50,621 nt of DNA, taken from Novosphingobium subterraneum. Lineage in GTDB: Bacteria > Pseudomonadota > Alphaproteobacteria > Sphingomonadales > Sphingomonadaceae. Below are positions 24,182 to 33,542 of the stretch, one piece after another (the first letter of the stretch is position 1; each line of letters starts with the position of its first letter). A program made the position numbers and the translations under genes. The notes beneath the pieces were generated by a model, which saw only the letters and a list, made by a program, of their open reading frames with translations, was not told the origin of the DNA and ran no database searches. The DNA lies in NCBI RefSeq assembly GCF_000807925.1, contig NZ_JRVC01000029.1, forward strand, positions 1 through 50,621, written 5' to 3'.

Positions 24182-25494
24182 CCGCCAGATCGCAACAGCA
24201 CGTCGAAGCAGCGCCTTCGAACCCCAGCGGACCCGTCCGCATCGGTAGAGGGCGCGCAATGCCAATGGTGGTTGATCGTGCCCGGCGGATGCGTATCGTC
24301 GCCACCTGCCTGCTGGTGGCGATGGCGCTGATCTATGTTGCCACCCGACGGTATGAGGGACTGCATCCGGCAATCGGCTTCATCCGGGCCTTTGCCGAAG
24401 CGGCGATGGTCGGTGGCCTGGCGGACTGGTTTGCGGTAACCGCGCTGTTCCGCCATCCGCTTGGTCTGCCAATCCCGCACACGGCGATCATACCCGAAAA
24501 CAAGGACCGCATTGCCGATACGATGGCATCGTTCCTGCAGGCCAATTTCCTGACTCCGCAGGTTGTCGCGCGCCGCATGGGGGCGGTCAACGCCGCCGCC
24601 GCCGCCGGTGCGTTTCTGTCCGATCCGCGGACGGGGGAAAGCCGCTTGCGCGATGGGGCGGCAGGGTTGCTGGCCGATGTGCTGGAATCGCTCGATCCCG
24701 ATGAACTTGGCGGTCTAGCCAAAGGCGCATTGCGGACGCAGCTGGAGAAGCTGGAACTGGCGCCATTGCTGGGCCAGCTGCTGGGCGCGGCAATCGCCGA
24801 TGGGCGGCACATGCCGGTCATCGAAAGCCTGATCCGCAAGGCTGCAGAGACGATCGAGGCAAACGAGCCTCTCATCCAGTCAACCATTCACGAGCGCGCC
24901 AACACGATCCTGCGCTGGACAGGCCTTGATGAGAAGCTGGCGAATGCCATCCTCGATGGCCTTTACAAGCTTCTGGCTGAAACGCTGGTCGTCCCCGACC
25001 ACCCGTTGCGCCGCAAGATCGAGGAAGGTCTGGCAACGCTTGCCGACGATCTGGTGAATGACGCCGAGATGCGCGCGAAGGTCGAACGGATGAAGCACGA
25101 GGTGCTGGCCAATCCGGCATTCGGCCGGTGGCTGGACGGATTGTGGGAACGTGGCAGGATGCGCCTCCTGCAGGTCGTCCGCAACCCGCGCGGCGCGCTG
25201 GGCGGCCAGTTGGGGGCAAGCCTTGCCGAGCTTGGCAATGCGCTGCAGCGCGATGTTCGACTGCAGAAGGTGGTCAATCGCTTTGCCCGGCGGACGCTGG
25301 TCGGCGTGTCGACGCGCTACGGCGCGCAGATCGTGCGGCTCGTGTCCGAAACCGTGAAGCGGTGGGACGCCCGCACCGTGACTGATCGCATCGAGGGGGC
25401 GGTCGGCCGGGATCTGCAGTTCATCCGCATAAACGGCACCTTGGTCGGTGGACTCGTTGGCCTCGTGTTGCATGCGATGGACGTAATGTTGTGA
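24178..25494 (+). CDS. DUF445 family membrane protein (YjiN-like)
   Basis: 438 residues. A hydrophobic N-terminal helix (about 42-58), the conserved GGLADWFAVTALFRHPLGLPIPHTAIIP block and a second hydrophobic segment at the very C-terminus (about 420-435) are typical of DUF445. The long middle part is helical. The function of the family is unknown. It starts inside the stop of the pump gene and overlaps the next gene in the same way, so three or four genes are translationally coupled. No Shine-Dalgarno is needed for its GTG start. Its consistent link to the pump hints at a role in the envelope. Confidence 0.85.
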   Translation: MTARSQQHVEAAPSNPSGPVRIGRGRAMPMVVDRARRMRIVATCLLVAMALIYVATRRYEGLHPAIGFIRAFAEAAMVGGLADWFAVTALFRHPLGLPIPHTAIIPENKDRIADTMASFLQANFLTPQVVARRMGAVNAAAAAGAFLSDPRTGESRLRDGAAGLLADVLESLDPDELGGLAKGALRTQLEKLELAPLLGQLLGAAIADGRHMPVIESLIRKAAETIEANEPLIQSTIHERANTILRWTGLDEKLANAILDGLYKLLAETLVVPDHPLRRKIEEGLATLADDLVNDAEMRAKVERMKHEVLANPAFGRWLDGLWERGRMRLLQVVRNPRGALGGQLGASLAELGNALQRDVRLQKVVNRFARRTLVGVSTRYGAQIVRLVSETVKRWDARTVTDRIEGAVGRDLQFIRINGTLVGGLVGLVLHAMDVML

Positions 25495-26027
25495 ACGCGC
25501 TGCCGCAGTTGGAGACGGATCGGCTGATCCTCAGAGTGCCGGGTCGCGACGATTATCTTCTTCTGCGCGATCTTGTCGCCGATCCCGAAGTACATCGCTT
25601 CCTCGGGCCTCGGCCGGAAGACCCTACCACAGACATGTTTTCGCGTGCCCTGCGCGGCGCTGGCTCGTGGCAACTGTACGGTTACGGCATGTTTCTCGTG
25701 CACGAGAAGGGCAGCAATGCCTTCGTCGGGCAAATGGGCCTGTTCCATTCACTGCGCGGCTTCGGCAAGGGGCTTGATGACGTGGTCGAGGCAGGGTGGA
25801 TCGTGGCGCGGCCCTTCTGGGGCCGTGGCTATGCAAGAGAAGGCATGGAGGCGGCGCTGGACTGGTTCGACCGCACTCACGAGCCGCGCCGCATCGCTTG
25901 CATGATCGAGCCTGAGAACCATTCGTCCGTGCGACTGGCCGAGCGTCTTGGCTTCGTTCGTTATGACGAACATATCTTCGAGGACGAAGCGGCTGTCGAC
26001 CTTTACGAGCGGGTCATAGAGAGCTGA
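25491..26027 (+). CDS. GNAT family N-acetyltransferase (RimJ/RimL type)
   Basis: 178 residues. LETDRLILRVPGRDDY at the N-terminus and GYAREGMEAALDWF, which is followed by IACMIEPENHSSVRLAERLGF, are typical of GNAT proteins that acetylate amino groups with acetyl-CoA. The substrate is unknown. The GTG start overlaps the DUF445 stop as GTGA. The end overlaps the histidine kinase gene, running the other way, by 14 bp, so the two transcripts form a small antisense overlap. Confidence 0.9.
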   Translation: MNALPQLETDRLILRVPGRDDYLLLRDLVADPEVHRFLGPRPEDPTTDMFSRALRGAGSWQLYGYGMFLVHEKGSNAFVGQMGLFHSLRGFGKGLDDVVEAGWIVARPFWGRGYAREGMEAALDWFDRTHEPRRIACMIEPENHSSVRLAERLGFVRYDEHIFEDEAAVDLYERVIES

Positions 26028-27705
26028 CTGCGGGAAACGGCACCGCAGAGGGATCGGCTAGATTGCCGGCGAGCAGGCGCGCGGCCTGTCGCTGGAGTTC
26101 CTCGATCGGGAAGGGCTTGGTCAGGACCGCGGTTCGATCCTCCAGACGGGCATCGTTCTGCAGCACTACGCTGTCGGCGTAACCTGTCACGAACAGCACG
26201 CCGAGATCCGGCAAGCGGCGGCGCGCCTCGTCGGCAACCTGTCGGCCGTTGAGTCCGCCTGGCAGGCCCACGTCGGTGACAAGCAGATCGATATCGGGGT
26301 AGCGATCAAGCACGGCGAGCGCCGCTGCGCCATCGGCAGCTTCGATGCAGCGCATGCCGATCATGGCCAGCGCGTCGAGCATCATCATGCGCACGGTAGG
26401 TTCGTCGTCCACGACCAGCACGGTGGCATCGGGCGGCGTATCGAGGCCACGGATGTCTGCGTGCTCCACGACATCTTCGAGCGCAGCATCGTGCCTCGGC
26501 AGGTAGATCCGCACTTGCGTGCCCACGCCCTGCGTCGAACGGATCCGGACAATGCCGTTGCTCTGGCGTGCAAAGCCGTAGACCATTGACAGGCCCAGGC
26601 CTGTTCCCTTGCCCGTGGGCTTGGTCGTGAAGAAGGGTTCGAACACGCGGTCGAGATCTTCGTCGGCAATGCCCACGCCGGAGTCGGACACGGTGATCGT
26701 CATGTAGTCACCGGATGGAAGACCGCGGCTTCGCGCATCGTCCTCGTCCAGCGCGAGATTGAGCGTCGAGATGGCAAGCGTGCCGCCGTCCGGCATCGCG
26801 TCGCGGGCATTGATGCACAGATTGAGCAGTGCGTTCTCGAGCTGGTTGGCGTCTACCAGCGCGAGCCAGAGTGCAGGATCGAGATCAGTCTGCACGGCGA
26901 TCTGCGGCCCCATGGTGCGCCGGACGAGTTCGATGAAGTCTTCGATGAGGCGATTGGCATGCGTTGCCCGCGGCGAGAGGGTCTGGCGCCGTGAAAACGC
27001 AAGCAACCTGTGGGTCAGTGCTGCAGCGCGTTGTGCGGCGCCAAGCCCTGCTTCGACATAGCGTGGCACCTCGTCACTGCGGCCTTGGTTCACGCGCCGG
27101 CCTACCAGCTCGAACGCGCCGGTTATACCTGCCAGGAGGTTGTTGAAATCGTGCGCGAGGCCACCGGTCAACTGGCCCACCGCTTCCATTTTCTGCGCCT
27201 GGCGCAGGGCGTTCTCGGCCTGCTCGCGCTGCGCGAGCGCATCGGCAATCCGCTGTTCGAGCGTTTCATTGAGCTGGTGCAAGGCGCCTTCGGCCCGGAC
27301 CCTCTCGGTCACGTCCTTGAACAGGACCGCGACCAGCCGATCCTCGAACGTGCCGATGCGGAACGACGAAACCTCGAGGTGGCGGTTGGTTGCGACCAAT
27401 TCGTTGCGGAACCGGATTGGCTCGCCCGTGTGCAGCACCTTGCCGTAGAAGGCGATCCAGTCATCGGCCTCGTCAGGCACCATGTCGCGCAAGTGCTGCC
27501 CGACCACGTTCGGAATTCCGGTGTGCCGCTCGTAAGCAGGGTTGGCGAGGACGTGGACATAGTCACTGAGGGGGCCGTGGGGCCCATCGAGGAACTTGAT
27601 GACGCAAAAGCCATCGTCCATGTTCTCGAACAGGATGCGATAGATCTCATGGCCGACAGCGGGCGCGCGGAAAGACGGATCCGCTACGGCGACGCCGTCT
27701 TTCAC
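26014..27705 (-). CDS. Hybrid sensor histidine kinase with PAS and receiver domains
   Basis: 563 residues, cytoplasmic. A PAS domain (about 20-135) is followed by a coiled coil (140-175), a HisKA dimerisation domain with the phospho-acceptor His185 in HDFNN, a HATPase domain (N box around 290-305, GTGLGL at 367-372), and a C-terminal receiver domain with the acidic pocket VDDE (432-435) and phospho-acceptor Asp478 in VTDVGLPGG. No response regulator or phosphotransfer gene is next to it, so it probably feeds a pathway elsewhere. PAS-plus-HDFNN kinases include light and redox sensors; no cofactor-binding cysteine of the LOV type (NCRFLQ) is present. Confidence 0.93.
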   Translation of the reverse strand: MKDGVAVADPSFRAPAVGHEIYRILFENMDDGFCVIKFLDGPHGPLSDYVHVLANPAYERHTGIPNVVGQHLRDMVPDEADDWIAFYGKVLHTGEPIRFRNELVATNRHLEVSSFRIGTFEDRLVAVLFKDVTERVRAEGALHQLNETLEQRIADALAQREQAENALRQAQKMEAVGQLTGGLAHDFNNLLAGITGAFELVGRRVNQGRSDEVPRYVEAGLGAAQRAAALTHRLLAFSRRQTLSPRATHANRLIEDFIELVRRTMGPQIAVQTDLDPALWLALVDANQLENALLNLCINARDAMPDGGTLAISTLNLALDEDDARSRGLPSGDYMTITVSDSGVGIADEDLDRVFEPFFTTKPTGKGTGLGLSMVYGFARQSNGIVRIRSTQGVGTQVRIYLPRHDAALEDVVEHADIRGLDTPPDATVLVVDDEPTVRMMMLDALAMIGMRCIEAADGAAALAVLDRYPDIDLLVTDVGLPGGLNGRQVADEARRRLPDLGVLFVTGYADSVVLQNDARLEDRTAVLTKPFPIEELQRQAARLLAGNLADPSAVPFPAVSSL

Positions 27706-27809
27706 GGATGGGTCGATTCAGGCGAGCAGGATTGGGCGCAGTCCATCGCATGCCAAACGCAGTTCATCGCAGCTTGTTCCCGCGTCCTGCCAAAAGGGGC
27801 GGGAAAACG

Positions 27810-27840
27810 AAAAAGGCCGGAAGGATTGCTCCTTCCGGCC
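27810..27840 (-). terminator. Intrinsic terminator after groEL
   Basis: A perfect 11-bp stem (27815-27825 with 27830-27840) with a 4-nt loop, followed on the minus strand by TTTTT (27814-27810). It lies 30 nt after the groEL stop. Confidence 0.9.
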
Positions 27841-27870
27841 CAATTCGTGTCAGCTTGAACAGGCGTGGAC

Positions 27871-29514
27871 TTAGAAGTCCATGCCGCCCATGCCGCCCAT
27901 GCCACCGCCCATCGGCGGCATCGCGGGCTTGTCGTCCGGCTTCTCGCTGATCGCCGCTTCGGTGGTGATCAGCAGGCCCGAGACCGAGGCAGCGTCCTGC
28001 AGGGCAGTGCGGACGACCTTGGTCGGGTCGATCACGCCGGCAGCCTTGAGGTTCTCATAGGTGTCGGTCGCGGCGTTGAAGCCCTGGTTCTCGTCGTTCT
28101 CGCGCAGCAGGTTGCCGGCGACGACAGCACCGTCGTGACCCGCGTTTGCAGCGATCTGACGGATCGGGGCCTGGATCGCGCGGCGCACGATGTCGATGCC
28201 CTTGGTCTGGTCGTCGTTGGCGCCCTTGAGGCCGTCGAGAGCCTTGGTCGCATAGAGCAGCGCGGTACCGCCGCCCGAAACGATGCCTTCCTCAACCGCA
28301 GCGCGGGTGGCGTGGAGAGCGTCGTCGACGCGGTCCTTGCGCTCCTTCACTTCGACTTCGGTCGCACCGCCGACCTTGATGACGGCAACGCCGCCAGCAA
28401 GCTTGGCCAGACGCTCCTGCAGCTTCTCACGGTCGTAGTCCGAAGTGGTGACTTCGATCTGCGCACGAATCTGCTCGACGCGGGCCTTGATCTCTTCGGC
28501 CGAACCGGCACCGTCGACAATCGTGGTGTTGTCCTTGTCGATGGTGACCTTCTTGGCCTGGCCGAGCATGGCGAGCGTGACGCTCTCCAGCTTGATGCCG
28601 AGGTCTTCGGAGATCATTTCGCCGGCGGTCAGCGTGGCGATGTCGCCCAGCATGGCCTTGCGACGGTCACCGAAGCCCGGAGCCTTGACGGCGGCGATCT
28701 TGAGGCCACCGCGCAGCTTGTTGACGACGAGGGTCGCCAGCGCTTCGCCTTCGATGTCTTCGGCGATGATCAGCAGCGGGCGGCCCGACTGCACAACCGC
28801 TTCGAGGATCGGCAGCATCGCCTGGAGCGACGAGAGCTTCTTCTCGTGGATCAGGATGTACGGGTTCTCGAGCTCGACCGTCATCTTTTCCGGGTTGGTG
28901 ATGAAGTAGGGCGAGAGGTAGCCGCGGTCGAACTGCATGCCTTCGACGACATCGAGTTCGAATTCGAGGCCCTTGGCCTCTTCCACGGTGATCACGCCTT
29001 CCTTGCCGACCTTTTCCATGGCCTCGGCGATCTTCTGGCCGACTTCGGTGTCACCATTGGCCGAGATGATGCCGACCTGGGCGATTTCGGCCGAGCCTGC
29101 GACCGGGGTCGAACGCGCCTTGAGGTTCTCGACGACCTTGCCGACGGCGATGTCGATGCCGCGCTTGAGGTCCATCGGGTTCATGCCCGCAGCAACCGCG
29201 GTCATGCCTTCGCGAACGATCGCCTGGGCGAGAACGGTCGCGGTGGTGGTGCCGTCACCGGCTGCGTCATTGGCCTTCGAGGCCACTTCGCGCAGCATCT
29301 GGGCGCCCATGTTCTCGAACTTGTCCTTGAGTTCGATTTCCTTGGCCACCGAAACACCGTCCTTGGTGATGCGGGGCGCGCCGAAGCTCTTGTCGATCAC
29401 GACGTTGCGGCCCTTGGGGCCCAGCGTGACCTTCACCGCGTCGGCGAGGATGTCGACGCCGCGCAGAATGCGTTCACGAGCGTCGCGCGAAAAGCGTACG
29501 TCCTTGGCAGCCAT
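27871..29514 (-). CDS. groEL: Chaperonin GroEL
   Basis: 547-residue 60-kDa chaperonin that forms a double seven-subunit ring and folds proteins in its cavity with GroES. Typical blocks are present: the ATP-site VTLGPKGRNVVIDKSFGAP, DGTTTATVLAQAIVREG, and the flexible C-terminal tail MGGGMGGMGGMDF rich in Gly and Met. The start has a ribosome binding site AAGGAACGAG. It follows groES by 52 nt under one CIRCE-controlled promoter. Confidence 0.99.
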   Translation of the reverse strand: MAAKDVRFSRDARERILRGVDILADAVKVTLGPKGRNVVIDKSFGAPRITKDGVSVAKEIELKDKFENMGAQMLREVASKANDAAGDGTTTATVLAQAIVREGMTAVAAGMNPMDLKRGIDIAVGKVVENLKARSTPVAGSAEIAQVGIISANGDTEVGQKIAEAMEKVGKEGVITVEEAKGLEFELDVVEGMQFDRGYLSPYFITNPEKMTVELENPYILIHEKKLSSLQAMLPILEAVVQSGRPLLIIAEDIEGEALATLVVNKLRGGLKIAAVKAPGFGDRRKAMLGDIATLTAGEMISEDLGIKLESVTLAMLGQAKKVTIDKDNTTIVDGAGSAEEIKARVEQIRAQIEVTTSDYDREKLQERLAKLAGGVAVIKVGGATEVEVKERKDRVDDALHATRAAVEEGIVSGGGTALLYATKALDGLKGANDDQTKGIDIVRRAIQAPIRQIAANAGHDGAVVAGNLLRENDENQGFNAATDTYENLKAAGVIDPTKVVRTALQDAASVSGLLITTEAAISEKPDDKPAMPPMGGGMGGMGGMDF

Positions 29515-29566
29515 TTCTCGTTCCTTTGAATGTCTTTGAGTTGATTCAGGAAATCCGGGGTTCGGC

Positions 29567-29854
29567 TCAGCCGATCACGCCCAGGATGTCCGATTCCTTC
29601 ATGATCAGCAGGTCCTCGCCCGAAACCTTGACTTCGGTGCCGGACCACTTGCCGAACAGGACGCGGTCGCCGACCTTGACGTCGAGCGGGGTGATCGTGC
29701 CGTTTTCGGCGCGAGCGCCGGTGCCGGTGGCGACGATCTCGCCCTCAGCGGGCTTTTCCTTGGCGCTGTCGGGGATGATGATCCCGCCGGCAGTCTTTTC
29801 CTCGGCTTCGACGCGGCGTACGAGCACGCGATCGTGCAGCGGACGGAAAGTCAT
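29567..29854 (-). CDS. groES: Co-chaperonin GroES
   Basis: 95-residue lid of the GroEL cage. The mobile-loop residues EEKTAGGIIIPDSAKEKP and the closing LLIMKESDILGVI are canonical. RBS GGAAGAGGGAG lies 5 nt upstream of the ATG. Confidence 0.99.
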   Translation of the reverse strand: MTFRPLHDRVLVRRVEAEEKTAGGIIIPDSAKEKPAEGEIVATGTGARAENGTITPLDVKVGDRVLFGKWSGTEVKVSGEDLLIMKESDILGVIG

Positions 29855-29888
29855 GGGTTGCTCCCTCTTCCAAGTTAAAAAATGAGCC

Positions 29889-29915
29889 TTGGCACTCTCA
29901 AGGCGAGAGTGCCAG
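29889..29915 (-). promoter_or_regulatory. CIRCE operator for HrcA upstream of groES
   Basis: TTGGCACTC, nine bases, GAGTGCCAG. The CIRCE consensus is TTAGCACTC-N9-GAGTGCTAA; here 16 of the 18 arm bases match, both differences being in the outer parts of the arms. It sits 34 nt before the groES ATG, between the promoter and the gene, as expected for repression by HrcA. hrcA is not in the window. Heat induction is therefore likely. Confidence 0.92.
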
Positions 29916-30005
29916 CGGGCGGCATATGGGTGCCGGTGGAAGGGGCGTCAATGGGTGTGGCGCAGATTCTTTTCACGCAGATGAACAAATCGGCGAAGCG
30001 CACCT

Positions 30006-31382
30006 TCAGGCCGGCAGGAGCCCCAGCTTCGCGCGGTTTGCCCAGCGCCAGTGCATCAGTCCGGCAACGAAGATCAGCCCGACAAGCAGGCCGAACCACA
30101 CGCCCAAGCCACCAAAGCCGGTAAACAGACCCAAGCCCAGCGCCGTGCCCACGCCTGGCACCCAGTAGCCGAAGATTGCGATGAGCATTGGCACGCGGGT
30201 GTCCTGCAATCCCCGCAGCTGGCTGGCGCCGACTGCCTGCGCGCCATCGAACAGCTGGAATGCAGCTGCAACCATCATGTACTGCAGTGCCAGCGCCACG
30301 ACCGTCGCGTTCTGTGGGGCAGCAGGGTCAATGTAGAGCTGCAGGAGCTGAAGCGGGAACAGCAGCATGACGGCGGCCGACAGGGCCATGAAGCCAATGC
30401 CGAGTTGAGTCGCCACCCGGCCAGCTAGGGCGATGGCCGGGTTGTCGCCCGCGCCATAAGCGAGGCCGACGCGGATCGTCGCCGCCTGGCCGACGCCAAA
30501 CGGTACCTGAAAGGCGATTGCCGCGAATTGCAGGGCCAGCGTATGTGCGGCCAGCTCGACTTCGCCGATTCTGCCCATCAGGAAGGCCGCGCCGTTGAAC
30601 ATGCCGGCCTCGGCGATGATCGTGCCGCAGATCGGCAGGCCGATCTTCAGAACATCCGCGAACCGCGTCCATTCGGGCTTCCACCACCGGCCAAGCAGGC
30701 GATAGCGGTGGAGCCTTCGATCGAAGCGTATCACGACGACGAACGCCAGCAGCATTGCCACGCTGGTCAACACGCTGGAGATCGCGGAACCAAGCAGGCC
30801 CAGTTCGGGCGCCCCCATGTGGCCGAAGACGAAGAGCCAGTTTCCCAGCGCATTGATCGCCACCGCCATGCCGGTGATCGCGGTGCCGATGCCGGGCCTG
30901 CCGAGCGTTGCCACGACGGTGCGGAGAAGCGCTGCAAGGACTGCGGGAATCGCGGCCCACATCAGCACCTGCAGGAAGGGAACGGCGCGCGCGATCACGC
31001 CAGGGTCCTGCCCGGTGATGCGCATCAGGGGCCCGCCGAGCATGCACACACCGATCGCGACGAGGGAGGCAAGCAGGCCAGCCCAAGCAGCCATGCGCAC
31101 CGTGCGGCGCACTTCGCGAACTGCGTGCCGCCTTCGCCCGAGTTCCGCCGCGATCAGTGGCGATGCGGCACCGACGAGGCCCGTCAGGCTCCATACCAGC
31201 AGACCGAACAGCGAAACCGACAGCGACGAGGCTGCCAGCGCTTCCGGCCCGAGCCGCGCCACGAACACGACATCGACCGCGAAGACTGCCATCTGCAGGA
31301 GGTTGGCACCGACAAGCGGCGCGGCGAGCCGCAGCATCGCCCGCAGTTCGTCGATCCATCTGTGAGGCGGCCGTTCAAACAT
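30006..31382 (-). CDS. MATE family multidrug/toxin efflux transporter
   Basis: 458 residues with twelve predicted transmembrane helices in two related halves, the MATE fold that exports organic cations in exchange for Na+ or H+. The N-terminal half includes the LAAPLVGANLLQMAVFAVDVVFVARLG start typical of the NorM group, and the second half the VPFGVGQAATIRVG repeat. ATG 31382 (MFERPPHRW) is used; earlier in-frame starts give an implausible N-terminus. Same strand as groES, but separated from it by the CIRCE region; divergent from the kinase at 31523. Confidence 0.93.
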   Translation of the reverse strand: MFERPPHRWIDELRAMLRLAAPLVGANLLQMAVFAVDVVFVARLGPEALAASSLSVSLFGLLVWSLTGLVGAASPLIAAELGRRRHAVREVRRTVRMAAWAGLLASLVAIGVCMLGGPLMRITGQDPGVIARAVPFLQVLMWAAIPAVLAALLRTVVATLGRPGIGTAITGMAVAINALGNWLFVFGHMGAPELGLLGSAISSVLTSVAMLLAFVVVIRFDRRLHRYRLLGRWWKPEWTRFADVLKIGLPICGTIIAEAGMFNGAAFLMGRIGEVELAAHTLALQFAAIAFQVPFGVGQAATIRVGLAYGAGDNPAIALAGRVATQLGIGFMALSAAVMLLFPLQLLQLYIDPAAPQNATVVALALQYMMVAAAFQLFDGAQAVGASQLRGLQDTRVPMLIAIFGYWVPGVGTALGLGLFTGFGGLGVWFGLLVGLIFVAGLMHWRWANRAKLGLLPA

Positions 31383-31522
31383 GGGACGCGCGGTGTAGGG
31401 CCGGGGGGCCCGGAAGGAAAGCGCTGTGTGACCGAGTCGCGGCAGGCCATGGCGCCACGCGGTCCAAGGGCCGTGGGCAGAAACTCCGCCATGAGCCAAG
31501 CGCCGTCACAAACCCATGATAT

Positions 31523-33025
31523 ATGTGGATTTCATGCGACTTGATGTCACAAATCATGTCCGCGTGGCGGCAATGGTTGACCCACTCCCCGGTCAGTGAC
31601 AGCGTTCTGCCGATGGAAGGGTTCGGCCAATGGGCAGACCGGCTGCGCATGGCACGCAAACCGGCGGCGCGGGCGCAAGGCGGCATCGGTCGCCTTCGCG
31701 CGCTTGTCGATGCGCATCCGCCGCATGGACCGAATCTGTCGCGACTGGCGGTGCGCGCAGCGACGCTTCTGCTGGTCATGGCCGCCGTCCAGGCCGTGGC
31801 GAGCCTCGCCTTCTACGATGTCATCGACAAGGAGACGCTGCGCGAGGATCACGCTCGGCGCGTTGCCGAACTGCTCGTGGTCAGCAACCGCGTGCACGAA
31901 CTGCATCCGGACGCACTCGGCACGATCATGAGCACGAGCCACCTGGAAGTCGCGCTGTCCAACTCGCCACAGGCGCTGGTCGGTCGCGAGGACGAAGCTG
32001 TCAGCGAGATCCGGGGGCACATTCTGCGCTGGGAGCCCACCTTGGCCGGGCAGCAGATCATGCTCGGACTTGAGCCGTCGCGCTTGGGCTACGGCAATCT
32101 CGTCGGAGCGATGCGGCTTCGAGACGGGCATTGGCTCAACTTCCGTTCGCGCGACGTGACCTCGGGCTGGCCGATTGCCCTGCGCGCCACGGTATTGACG
32201 CTGATCACGGCCGTAGTCGGCTTTGCCCTGTCGCTGTGGTCGCTGCGCATCATCACCCGGCCCTTGCGCGAACTGACCGACGCCGCCGACGCGATCGGCA
32301 AGGGGCAGGTCGTGCCGGTGCGCGAAAGCGGCCCCGACGACCTGCGCAGTCTCGCCCGGTCGATGAATGCCATGCAGGAGCGCATCGCGGCGATGCTCGA
32401 GGATCAGGCGCGATCGTTCGAGGCCATCAGCCATGATCTGCGCACGCCCCTCTCGCGCGTGACCATAGCCGCCGACCTGATCGACGATGCCGAGATTGCA
32501 GGCCTTGTCCGTGATGCCACGAGCGAAATGGAAGCCATGCTGATGTCTCTCCAGCGCTACCTCAGGGCTCAGCACCTTGCGCCTGAAGCGGTCATGATGG
32601 ACCTCGGCCTCGCAGTGACGGACCTTGTCATGGGCAGCTTTGAAGGGAAGGCCGAGGTCGAGGTTACGCCAGGGGCCATGATCTGCACCTGGCGCGAGCC
32701 CTTGCTGATGGCCCTGCACCCGCTGATCGAAAATGCCGTGCATTATGGCGGCAAGGCAAAGGTCTGCGTCGAACCGGATGCGCAAGGCCGCTGGCATGTA
32801 TTGATCGCCGATGACGGGCCGGGAATTTCCGAAGACCAGTTCGAACGGATTCTTGCGCCGTTCTACCGCATCGACGACGCGCGGGCGCGCGACACGGCAG
32901 GTTTCGGGCTTGGCATTCCCACTGCACATCGTCTGCTTGAGCGCTTTGGTGGCGCTATCAAGTTCGCACGCGCGGAAAGCGGTGGGCTGTTGGTCTGCGT
33001 GCGGGTCCCCGTCGCAACGGACTGA
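31523..33025 (+). CDS. Membrane-bound sensor histidine kinase
   Basis: 500 residues. Two transmembrane helices (about 76-98 and 219-243) flank a periplasmic sensing region of about 120 residues. A HAMP domain (about 243-297), HisKA with His304 in ISHDLRTPLSR, and a HATPase domain with DDGPGIS and GFGLGI follow. The first 70 residues are basic and cytoplasmic; several ATGs in this stretch (31523, 31544, 31556, 31613) make the start uncertain. No response regulator gene is adjacent in the window, so its partner is unknown. It is divergent from the MATE transporter and could control it. Confidence 0.9.
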   Translation: MWISCDLMSQIMSAWRQWLTHSPVSDSVLPMEGFGQWADRLRMARKPAARAQGGIGRLRALVDAHPPHGPNLSRLAVRAATLLLVMAAVQAVASLAFYDVIDKETLREDHARRVAELLVVSNRVHELHPDALGTIMSTSHLEVALSNSPQALVGREDEAVSEIRGHILRWEPTLAGQQIMLGLEPSRLGYGNLVGAMRLRDGHWLNFRSRDVTSGWPIALRATVLTLITAVVGFALSLWSLRIITRPLRELTDAADAIGKGQVVPVRESGPDDLRSLARSMNAMQERIAAMLEDQARSFEAISHDLRTPLSRVTIAADLIDDAEIAGLVRDATSEMEAMLMSLQRYLRAQHLAPEAVMMDLGLAVTDLVMGSFEGKAEVEVTPGAMICTWREPLLMALHPLIENAVHYGGKAKVCVEPDAQGRWHVLIADDGPGISEDQFERILAPFYRIDDARARDTAGFGLGIPTAHRLLERFGGAIKFARAESGGLLVCVRVPVATD

Positions 33026-33034
33026 CCACAAATG

Positions 33035-33063
33035 AAAAAGGCGGAGCTGAATGCCCCGCCTTT
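33035..33063. terminator. Bidirectional terminator between kinase and rplL
   Basis: AAAGGCGG (33037-33044) pairs with CCGCCTTT (33056-33063) around an 11-nt loop, with A-rich and T-rich flanks. It serves the histidine kinase on the plus strand and rplL on the minus strand. Confidence 0.8.
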
Positions 33064-33095
33064 CCCTGTAACTTGTCCGGAAAACCGGAAGAAGA

Positions 33096-33470
33096 TTACT
33101 TGACTTCGACGGTGCCGCCGGCTTCCTCGATCTTCTTCTTGATGTCTTCGGCTTCAGCCTTCGACACGCCTTCCTTGATCGCCTTCGGAGCGCCTTCGAC
33201 CAGCGCCTTGGCTTCGGTCAGGCCCAGGTTGGTGATCGCGCGGACTTCCTTGATGACCTGGATCTTCTTGCCACCGTCGCCGGTGAGGATGACGTCGAAT
33301 TCGGTCTTCTCTTCAGCGGCTTCAGCAGCAGCGCCAGCCGGAGCAGCAGCAACGGCAACAGCAGCAGCGGCGGAAACGCCCCATGCTTCTTCGAGAGCCT
33401 TGGCGAGGTCAGCGGCTTCGAGGACGGTCAGCTTCGAAAGTTCTTCAACGAGCTTGGCGATATCGGCCAT
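33096..33470 (-). CDS. rplL: 50S ribosomal protein L7/L12
   Basis: 124-residue stalk protein. The N-terminal dimerisation region MADIAKLVEELSKLTVLEAA, the Ala-rich hinge and the C-terminal domain ending in EEAGGTVEVK are the standard form; several copies bind L10 on the ribosome and recruit translation GTPases. It follows rplJ by 72 nt and ends with a terminator. rpoB, which is normally next, is not on this side. Confidence 0.98.
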   Translation of the reverse strand: MADIAKLVEELSKLTVLEAADLAKALEEAWGVSAAAAVAVAAAPAGAAAEAAEEKTEFDVILTGDGGKKIQVIKEVRAITNLGLTEAKALVEGAPKAIKEGVSKAEAEDIKKKIEEAGGTVEVK

Positions 33471-33542
33471 GGTATTTCACTCCTGATCTTGTGGTGCCCA
33501 CGCGCCCGAGTGGCGCGGCGAGCGTAAATCGAACGAACGGTC

